NCBI GenBank assembly: GCA_016185815.1
Contig: JACPMT010000007.1
Location: forward strand, 1-13,294
DNA: 13,294 nucleotides
Reading direction: 5' to 3'
DNA from: Candidatus Woesearchaeota archaeon
Lineage (GTDB): Archaea; Nanobdellota; Nanobdellia; Woesearchaeales; GW2011-AR4
Shown here one piece after another: positions 1-5,029 of this stretch (the first letter of the stretch is position 1; every line of letters begins with the position of its first letter). The position numbers were made by a program, and so were the translations under genes. The notes under the pieces are model-generated. The model was not told where the DNA came from. It made no database searches and saw nothing but the letters and a program-made list of their open reading frames with translations.

Positions 1-467
1 AGGATAAAAGAATGGTCAAAATCTTTTTTGCCTGAAACCTTTATTCTTTTCCCATTTAAGAAGGCTCCTTTTCCCTTTTCCGCAACTGCTGTTATGCATA
101 AAATCGGGAAATAAAGCATCCCTAATACTACTTCGTTTTTGTATTCCAATGCAATTGACGTGCCAAAAATTGGGATTTCGTGCAGGTAATTATGGGTTCC
201 ATCTATAGGATCAATTACCCATTTGTAATCAGATTTGTTGTCTTCAAAAACAGATTCCTCAGAAAGAATGCTGTGGCTTGGAAAATTCTTTTTTATGATT
301 TTAATTATTGCCTTGTTTGCCTCCAAGTCAGCAATAGAGACTAGGCTTTTGTTTGGCTTTACCTTAATTGTTTCTTTTTTGCCATAATAATGCAAAAGAA
401 CTTTTGATGCTGCCTTTGCTGCTTGGTGCATTACTCTTTTTTCCTTTTTTAAATTTAGGATATGCAT
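1..467 (-). CDS. Inositol monophosphatase / FBPase IV family phosphatase, 3' end outside the window
   Basis: This is the N-terminal 155 residues of a Mg-dependent sugar or inositol phosphatase. The translation shows ILSEES at residues 67-72, with metal-binding Glu70/Glu71, and WVIDPIDGTHNY at 83-94. The latter is the family signature DPxDGT, with Asp86 and Asp89 as metal ligands. After it come the expected GTSIALEY strand and the AEKGKGAFLNG segment. Residues beyond the window, including the C-terminal WD motif, cannot be seen. Archaeal members often act on both inositol-1-phosphate and fructose-1,6-bisphosphate, so the substrate is not assigned. The ATG at 467 follows the purC stop after a single base (TAA-A-ATG), so the gene is the visible tail of the purine cluster and is probably translationally coupled. 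Met13 is a weaker alternative start. Confidence 0.92.
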   Translation of the reverse strand, partial: MHILNLKKEKRVMHQAAKAASKVLLHYYGKKETIKVKPNKSLVSIADLEANKAIIKIIKKNFPSHSILSEESVFEDNKSDYKWVIDPIDGTHNYLHEIPIFGTSIALEYKNEVVLGMLYFPILCITAVAEKGKGAFLNGKRIKVSGKKDFDHSFI

Positions 468-468
468 T

Positions 469-1434
469 TTATAATATTTTGACTCTTTTCAAACTCTTTT
501 CTATTCTTCTCAAAACATCCTCATTTTTCGCCTCAAACTCTTTGCCGGTTATCATCTCATAGGCTGTGATGTACCTTTTTGCAGCCTCAATCTTGACTTC
601 ATCCGGAATTTGCGGGATTTTGCCTTCACCGATGAAGCCTTTTGCAGCAAGCCACTGCCTTACATATTCCTTGTCAAGCTTTTGCGGCTCCTGCCCTTTT
701 GAAAATAACCTATCATAAGTGCCCTTAATCCAGAATCTTGAAGAATCAGGAGTGTGGATTTCATCAATCAATACCAACTCTCCATCAAGTTCGCCAAACT
801 CGTACTTTGTGTCAACCAAAATCAGGTTGTTTTTTGCAACAAGCTTTGTTCCAAAATCAAACAAAGCTAAAGCTGCCTTTTCCATCTTTCTGTATATTTT
901 TTCGTCAAGCAAGCCTCTTTTGATTATTTCCTCTCCTGAAATTGATTCGTCATGCAAGCCGTGCTCTGCCTTTGTTGATGGGGTAATTATTGGTTTTTTA
1001 AATTTCTGATTCTTTTTCAATCCCTCTGGCAATATGTTGCCGCAGAAATTTCTAATGCCTCTTTCATAACTATACCAAGCAGATGTTGTTGTCACGCCAG
1101 TTATGTAGCCCCTTACAACCATCTCAACAGGATAAGGCCTGCATTCCTTGACAACCATGACATTAGGATCAGGAACGGATATAATGTGATTTTTAACGAT
1201 TTTTTTCGTTTTTCCAAACCAGAAGGCAGATGTCTGGTTTAGCACTTGTCCCTTGAATGGAATTGTGCAAAGCACCCTGTCAAAAGCTGAAATCCTGTCT
1301 GTTGTTATTATCACCCTTTTTCCATTTAGGGTATAGTTGTCCCTTACCTTGCCTTCATACTTCCTGCCGATTTTGAAGCTGGTTTTATCTAAGGTGCGTT
1401 TTAACTGATTCTTTAGAATAGTGTCAGATAACAT
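469..1434 (-). CDS. purC: SAICAR synthetase (phosphoribosylaminoimidazole-succinocarboxamide synthase), long type
   Basis: PurC joins CAIR and aspartate with ATP to give SAICAR in cytosolic IMP synthesis. The 321-residue product has EGKVRDNY (27-34) at the ATP site, TDRISAFDRVLCTIPFKG (45-62), VEMVVRGYITG (103-113), a TPSTKAEHGLHDESIS segment (151-166), LVDTKYEFG (206-214) and LIDEIHTPDSSRFW (222-235). These are all family landmarks. The length and the LNQTSAFWF and LPEGLKKNQ segments match the roughly 300-residue form known from yeast and many bacteria, not the compact form of about 235-240 residues common in archaea. The gene lies last but one in the minus-strand purine cluster. It follows a 273-bp intergenic segment with its own TATA-like box and an RNA-like fold, so it may be controlled separately from purL-purE. 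No Shine-Dalgarno sequence is seen before the ATG. Confidence 0.97.
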   Translation of the reverse strand: MLSDTILKNQLKRTLDKTSFKIGRKYEGKVRDNYTLNGKRVIITTDRISAFDRVLCTIPFKGQVLNQTSAFWFGKTKKIVKNHIISVPDPNVMVVKECRPYPVEMVVRGYITGVTTTSAWYSYERGIRNFCGNILPEGLKKNQKFKKPIITPSTKAEHGLHDESISGEEIIKRGLLDEKIYRKMEKAALALFDFGTKLVAKNNLILVDTKYEFGELDGELVLIDEIHTPDSSRFWIKGTYDRLFSKGQEPQKLDKEYVRQWLAAKGFIGEGKIPQIPDEVKIEAAKRYITAYEMITGKEFEAKNEDVLRRIEKSLKRVKIL

Positions 1435-1443
1435 TTTGAATTG

Positions 1444-1605
1444 TTATAAGTTTATTGATTTAATTTTCAATCCGTTGCTTTCAGCAACAATAATTTGTGC
1501 TCGTCGTCGCTGTTTTGCCACACGCGACTCCTCGCCAATTATTTCATTAAAAATAACAAGCGGTTTACTTTCAACGGCAAAGTCCGTTGATGCTTTGTGG
1601 GACAT
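1444..1605 (-). CDS. Doubtful 53-residue ORF inside the structured purC leader
   Basis: An ATG at 1605 opens a 53-codon frame ending in TAA at 1444-1446, nine bases before the purC ATG. The frame stays open upstream of the ATG for about a dozen more codons without another start. The product starts MSHKASTDFAVESKPLVIFN, has a basic RVAKQRRR stretch (residues 28-35) and resembles nothing I recognise. Four of its arginines are CGT or CGA, whereas neighbouring genes use mainly AGA and AGG. The frame also overlaps perfect inverted repeats throughout, and the opposite strand is open too. I think a structured RNA or repeat is more likely than a protein, but a coupled leader peptide is possible. Confidence 0.2.
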   Translation of the reverse strand: MSHKASTDFAVESKPLVIFNEIIGEESRVAKQRRRAQIIVAESNGLKIKSINL

Positions 1606-1642
1606 AAAGTCCCACTGCCAAAAGTCGCTCTCGTTATTTTTT
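1474..1642 (-). ncRNA. Candidate structured RNA or repeat element upstream of purC
   Basis: About 170 nt fold almost completely by perfect complementarity. An outer 9-bp stem pairs 1633-1641 with 1549-1557. It is extended by 1626-1629/1559-1562 (4 bp) and 1621-1625/1567-1571 (5 bp). This encloses two hairpins, 1597-1603/1609-1615 (7 bp, 5-nt loop) and 1571-1577/1584-1590 (7 bp, 6-nt loop), giving a three-way junction; base 1571 can pair in only one of the two helices that claim it. A second arm pairs 1537-1543 with 1489-1495 around 1524-1528/1506-1510. A third hairpin pairs 1483-1488 with 1474-1479 and abuts the second arm. The strand is assigned only because a TATA-like box and purC lie in the minus direction; the helices work equally on plus. 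It matches no riboswitch class I can name. It may instead be a dispersed repeat. Confidence 0.5.
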
Positions 1643-1693
1643 GATTATTTTTATTAACCTATTTTTTGAATTTTTGTTTGTTTTATTGATTTT

Positions 1694-1707
1694 AAGTTTT
1701 ATATGGG
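1694..1707 (-). promoter_or_regulatory. Internal TATA-like box between purE and purC
   Basis: Read on the minus strand, CCCATATAAAAC directly follows the purE stop. A start about 25 nt downstream would lie near 1675, giving a leader of about 240 nt before purC that contains the folded element. Other genes here have leaders of 0-40 nt, so this would be exceptional. It is a sequence match only. Confidence 0.45.
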
Positions 1708-2475
1708 CTATTTATTGCTTTCCAAAACTTTTTTTCCCATTTCCCTTCGATAAGTCAACAGCATTTCCTCGTACTCATTGTCAATATTCATTATTTCAAC
1801 TGCTGCAACTGCCGCATTAATGCCATTGTTTACTCCAACCCAGAGCCCATGGCTTGTGTGCTTCAGGAAGTTCAAAGCTGCCTCTGCCTTGTCATCCTTC
1901 TCCAAAAGCAATGGGCAGTAGATGACAAGCTCGTCTTTTTTTTCAACCGGCTCGTCAAAATACGTAAACTCAATATTTACAGATTTCGGATTTGGCTTAT
2001 TGTCAAAAATCGGGATTATGCCAAATTTCTTAAAAGTTTCAGCTGCTTTCTTTACAGCATCGCTGTTTTTGTCGCCGATTATTGTCACGCTTTCGTACTT
2101 CTTCATCATCTTTGCGCAGTTTTGGGCAGCAACATTTCCCTTGTCAACGCCAACAGCCAGAACAGGAATCCCGGGCGGCATTTGGGCTATTGCAAGCAGA
2201 GCATCAAGCCCTTGGTAGTTGCCCCCGCATGGCACTCCAATAACAGGCTTTATAATTTTTGCAGACACGACCCCTGGCAAATGCGCTGCCAATCCGGCCC
2301 CTGCAATCACAACAGCATAATCATTCTGCAGCGTTTTATCAACATCGTCAGGCGTCTTATGGGCAGAGCTTATCCTTAAGTCAAAATCTACTTTTTGCTT
2401 TTTTAATTCCTTTGCAATTTCATTATAATTTTTTTCATCGGTCTTTGAACCGAAGATGATTAGGGCTTTTTTCAT
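1708..2475 (-). CDS. purE: PurE (N5-CAIR mutase / AIR carboxylase) with a degenerate second PurE-like half
   Basis: PurE supplies CAIR for PurC. Residues 1-125 form a PurE core: LIIFGSKTDE (5-14) at the phosphate site, ISSAHKTPDD (35-44) with active-site His39, VIAGAGLAAHLPGVVSA (56-72), VIGVPC (78-83) and LDALLAIAQMPPG (90-102). The GAGxAAHLPG signature is class I (mutase, PurK partner), though SAHKT carries Lys where class I usually has Arg. No purK lies in the window. At 255 residues it is some 90 longer than usual. Residues 128-230 look like a second, decayed repeat: VTIIGDKNSDAVKKAAETF parallels the N-terminus and GLWVGVNNGINAAVAAVEIM parallels the end of the first half, but SAH and GAGxAAH are missing. 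The final YRREMGKKV helix is PurE-like. The ATG is 8 nt after purS. Confidence 0.95.
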   Translation of the reverse strand: MKKALIIFGSKTDEKNYNEIAKELKKQKVDFDLRISSAHKTPDDVDKTLQNDYAVVIAGAGLAAHLPGVVSAKIIKPVIGVPCGGNYQGLDALLAIAQMPPGIPVLAVGVDKGNVAAQNCAKMMKKYESVTIIGDKNSDAVKKAAETFKKFGIIPIFDNKPNPKSVNIEFTYFDEPVEKKDELVIYCPLLLEKDDKAEAALNFLKHTSHGLWVGVNNGINAAVAAVEIMNIDNEYEEMLLTYRREMGKKVLESNK

Positions 2476-2483
2476 TTTTTCAC

Positions 2484-2939
2484 TTAGATTATTGCATATT
2501 CCTGATAATGTTCGTTAACAAGCAGTTCTTTTGCAGCCCTGTCAGCAATTTCCCTTGCTTCTTTTTCATCAGCATCAATCGCCAAGCTCCACAATGTTGC
2601 CTTTTCAACTTTTTTAATATTTTTAAACACAAGCCTGTTTTTTAATGTGGACAAAATAGAGCTTCCATCATCATTTATATTCTTTACTAAAATTTTTATT
2701 GTTTTGTCTTTTTTTATTGAAAAATTACATGAATGCTTGTTTGCATTGACCAAAATATCAACCTTGCATATCTTGTTTTTTAACTTTTCCATATCTTCTT
2801 CAACTAAAAATTTGTAGTAATCGCTTCTTTTGACCTCTTTTATCTTATTGAATCCGATTTTATTCAGTGTCTGCAGCGCAGTTATTGCAGTAGTGTCGGG
2901 AACTTTCAGGCTTACTACCATCTCAATTGTATTTGGCAT
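2484..2939 (-). CDS. purS: PurS-type FGAM synthase subunit, tandem duplication of two PurS domains
   Basis: PurS is normally a small protein of about 80 residues that dimerises and bridges PurL and PurQ. This product has 151 residues and reads as two PurS units. Residues 5-75 and 80-151 align end to end. IEMVVSLKV matches IKILVKNIN, GFNKIKEVK matches VFKNIKKVE, and DILVNANKHSCNFSI matches ELLVNEHYQEYAII. The second unit is closer to the PurS consensus (DADEKEAREIADRAAKELLVN). The assignment rests on this pattern plus the presence of separate purL and purQ genes nearby, which require a PurS. It is separated from the upstream dehydrogenase by one base (TAA-A-ATG). If it is not PurS, I would have no other family to offer. 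Confidence 0.83.
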   Translation of the reverse strand: MPNTIEMVVSLKVPDTTAITALQTLNKIGFNKIKEVKRSDYYKFLVEEDMEKLKNKICKVDILVNANKHSCNFSIKKDKTIKILVKNINDDGSSILSTLKNRLVFKNIKKVEKATLWSLAIDADEKEAREIADRAAKELLVNEHYQEYAII

Positions 2940-2940
2940 T

Positions 2941-3966
2941 TTATGGTTTTAAAACAATCTTCCCGAAATTTTTTCTTTCTTCCATATATTTGTGGGCTAG
3001 ACTTGCATCTTTTAATGAAAATACCTTGTCAATTACTGGCTTGAGTTTTTCTTGTTTAACCAGCTCAAACACTTTCCTGACTTCCTTGTGCGTTGTTCCG
3101 GATGTTCCAATCATTGCCAGATTATTCCTGTAAAAGTGCTGCGCATCAATCTCGACATTGTTGCCTGCAGTTGTTCCTAAAGTTATTAGTCTGCCCCCTT
3201 TTCTCAGACATTTCAGCGCCTTGGGCAGTATATTGCCGCCAATCTGCTCTACAACAACATCAACACCATTCCCATTCGCCAAATACCTGACTTCTTCATC
3301 AAAATTCTGGTTTCTGTAATAATTTACAAGCAAGTCTGCCCCCAATTCTTTTGCCTTGTCGAGCTTTTCGTCATTCCCTGCAGCAGCTATTACTGTCGCG
3401 CCGGCAAGTTTTGCTATTTGAAGCGCAGCAGTCCCGACTCCGGAACCAACAGCCATTATCAAGACTGTTTCGCCTAGCTTGATTTTTGCAAGGCTTATAA
3501 GCACTCTGTAGGCTGTTCCAAAAGTTATGGGCACAGAGGCTGCTTCTTCATAGCTTATTTTATCGTTCATCGGGTACAGATTTTCCTTGGGAGCTTTGAC
3601 ATATTCTGCATAGCAGCCATTTATTGTGACTCCAAGCTGCTTCGCATTTTTGCATAAGTTGTCATTGCCTTCAAAGCAATATTCGCACTTGCCGCATGTT
3701 ACCCTTGGATGAACCAAAACCTTATCGCCTTTTTTAAAATCCTTAACATTCTTCCCGATTTCAGCTATATCGCCTGCTGCCTCGCACCCAGGTATAATCG
3801 GGTAATTCGCCGGAACGTTGCCTTCCCTTACCCAAATGTCGAGATGGTTAACTGATGCTGCCTTTATTTTGACAAGAGCTTCGTCATCATTTATTTTCGG
3901 AGTTTCTACTTCCTCGTACTTTAGCTGGCTTGCGTCTCCTTTGTTGTGTAGGATAATGGCTTTCAT
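2941..3966 (-). CDS. Zinc-binding MDR-family alcohol dehydrogenase / quinone oxidoreductase-like
   Basis: A 341-residue medium-chain dehydrogenase with an N-terminal GroES-like domain, a Rossmann domain and a C-terminal return. The structural zinc site is complete: Cys91, Cys94, Cys97 and Cys105 in CGKCEYCFEGNDNLC. The NAD(P) fold shows AVGSGVGTAALQIAKLAGA (172-190), with the adenosine-side DEKLDKAKELGAD (199-211). The catalytic zinc site looks absent. The position of the first ligand Cys reads SVNHLDIW (38-45), and the usual GHE is GCE (60-62). That resembles the NHLD subgroup of zinc-binding dehydrogenases common in thermophiles. The substrate is unknown. It sits between purQ and purS, packed with a 2-nt gap upstream and 1 nt downstream, so it is in the purine transcript although no purine step needs such an enzyme. 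Confidence 0.9.
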   Translation of the reverse strand: MKAIILHNKGDASQLKYEEVETPKINDDEALVKIKAASVNHLDIWVREGNVPANYPIIPGCEAAGDIAEIGKNVKDFKKGDKVLVHPRVTCGKCEYCFEGNDNLCKNAKQLGVTINGCYAEYVKAPKENLYPMNDKISYEEAASVPITFGTAYRVLISLAKIKLGETVLIMAVGSGVGTAALQIAKLAGATVIAAAGNDEKLDKAKELGADLLVNYYRNQNFDEEVRYLANGNGVDVVVEQIGGNILPKALKCLRKGGRLITLGTTAGNNVEIDAQHFYRNNLAMIGTSGTTHKEVRKVFELVKQEKLKPVIDKVFSLKDASLAHKYMEERKNFGKIVLKP

Positions 3967-3968
3967 TT

Positions 3969-4211
3969 TTAATGTATCAAAGACTCGAGATACCCCTTCC
4001 TGTTATCTTTCATTTCAGTTGCCCGCTTATAATAAGGGCTGATAAACTTAGAAAATAGTGCTTTGTACGGCTCTAGTTTATCCATGAACTCTTGGAATAC
4101 TTTTTCTAAATCCTCCAACCTGCCTGTATTGCCGATTCTGAGCCAGTATTCTGTGTAAAGAAAGTTTAAATTGCCTATTTCTCTTGCAGTAGGCTCTCTT
4201 GCATTGCCCAT
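3969..4211 (-). CDS. Small helical protein of unknown function in the purine cluster
   Basis: I do not recognise this 80-residue protein. It is predicted to be all helical and soluble, with many aromatic residues (NFLYTEYWLRIG at 16-27, ALFSKFISPYYKR further on) and no transmembrane segment, cysteine pair or signal peptide. I chose the ATG at 4211 because it lies one base after the purQ stop (TGA-G-ATG), matching the other junctions of this cluster. An upstream start near 4232 would add seven residues and overlap purQ. The stop is two bases before the dehydrogenase ATG. The tight packing on both sides supports it being a real gene that is co-translated with FGAM synthase subunits. Any role in that complex is speculation. 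Confidence 0.72.
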   Translation of the reverse strand: MGNAREPTAREIGNLNFLYTEYWLRIGNTGRLEDLEKVFQEFMDKLEPYKALFSKFISPYYKRATEMKDNRKGYLESLIH

Positions 4212-4212
4212 C

Positions 4213-5028
4213 TCACAAAACCTCCTCGTCAATATAGTTCTTCATTGATTTGAAAATGTGCATTGCAGGTGCAGGCTCTTCCATTGCTGTCAAATTTCCA
4301 GCAAACTTGTTTTTCAAATCCACAATATCCGGCAGTTGCCTTATGAAAGACGCTCTTTCCGGATGGGGCATGATTGCCATCACATTCCCTTTCTTGCTGC
4401 AGATTGCAGCAATGTTGTGCATAGCCCCATTCGGGTTTGTTGGAAAGCTTTCTTCTATTTTTCCCTCTTTTGTTGAATATTGGAAAATAATCTGCTTGTT
4501 CTTTATTAATTTTTGAATCAATTCATTGTCCTTTGTTGTAAACCTTCCTTCGCCATGTGCAATCGGGATTGGGATTACCTCGTTTTTTTCTGTAAATCCT
4601 GTAAATGCGCACCTGTTTTTTTCTTCTGCACTTTTGACATAAACCCATGTTGTATAATAGCCGCTTACAAAAGGGTTTTTGTTTGGCGCCAGCGCCATCT
4701 CAACATTGTTTTTGAGTCCAGGTATCATGCCGCATTCAACCAAGGCTTGGGCGCCATTGCAAATGCCCAAAACCAGCTTTCCATTTTCCGCTTCTTTTCT
4801 TATAATGTCAAAAACAGGGTCTTTTGCCATTATCACTCCAGCTCTTATCCTGTCTTCATACCCCCAGCCGCCTGGAATAACAAAGCCATCATATTTTTCA
4901 ATTCCCCTTCTGTCATTCCACCTTACAATCTTTCCTTCCATTCCTGTGGCTAGAACCGCCTTTAGGGATTCCTCTTCGCAATTGTTGCCTGGAAAGTAAA
5001 TTACTGCTATGTTTGGTTTTCTTGGCAT
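4213..5028 (-). CDS. purQ: FGAM synthase glutaminase subunit PurQ
   Basis: PurQ hydrolyses glutamine and passes ammonia to PurL for the FGAR to FGAM step. The 271-residue product has a class I glutamine amidotransferase fold: FPGNNCEEE (12-20), VIPGGWGYEDR (50-60) forming the oxyanion region, LGICNGAQAL (87-96) with nucleophile Cys90, IPIAHGEGRF (154-163) and MPHPERASF (220-228) with His222 and Glu224 of the triad. All catalytic residues are present. The ATG at 5028 is preferred because it lies one base after the purL stop (TAA-A-ATG), and MPRKPNIAVIYFPG is the expected N-terminus. A start seven codons upstream would overlap purL. Its length is at the upper end for stand-alone PurQ (about 220-270). 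Confidence 0.97.
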   Translation of the reverse strand: MPRKPNIAVIYFPGNNCEEESLKAVLATGMEGKIVRWNDRRGIEKYDGFVIPGGWGYEDRIRAGVIMAKDPVFDIIRKEAENGKLVLGICNGAQALVECGMIPGLKNNVEMALAPNKNPFVSGYYTTWVYVKSAEEKNRCAFTGFTEKNEVIPIPIAHGEGRFTTKDNELIQKLIKNKQIIFQYSTKEGKIEESFPTNPNGAMHNIAAICSKKGNVMAIMPHPERASFIRQLPDIVDLKNKFAGNLTAMEEPAPAMHIFKSMKNYIDEEVL

Positions 5029-5029
5029 T

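Noticed and set aside
1524..1641. Pseudoknot pairing GCGACT (1524-1529) with AGTCGC (1624-1629)
   Set aside because: It competes with better-supported helices (1524-1528/1506-1510 and 1626-1629/1559-1562). A switch between the two folds cannot be judged by eye.
1421..1657. Plus-strand 78-codon frame across the purC leader
   Set aside because: It starts inside purC on the opposite strand, has no promoter or SD, and runs through the inverted repeats. I treat it as a by-product of the folded element.
1435..1707. Known purine, PreQ1 or THF riboswitch upstream of purC
   Set aside because: The two-hairpin junction recalls the purine aptamer, but I do not find its conserved junction or loop-loop sequences, and the helix lengths differ.
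1849..2379. Plus-strand open frame of 176 codons opposite purE
   Set aside because: It lies antisense to a well-supported PurE whose motifs are intact, and its product is cysteine-rich with no domain pattern.
2941..3966. A functional link of the dehydrogenase to IMP dehydrogenase activity
   Set aside because: IMP dehydrogenase is a TIM-barrel enzyme; this is an MDR GroES/Rossmann protein and cannot be the same family.
4513..4953. Plus-strand open frame of 146 codons opposite purQ
   Set aside because: Antisense to a PurQ with full catalytic triad, and an implausible Cys/Phe-rich product.
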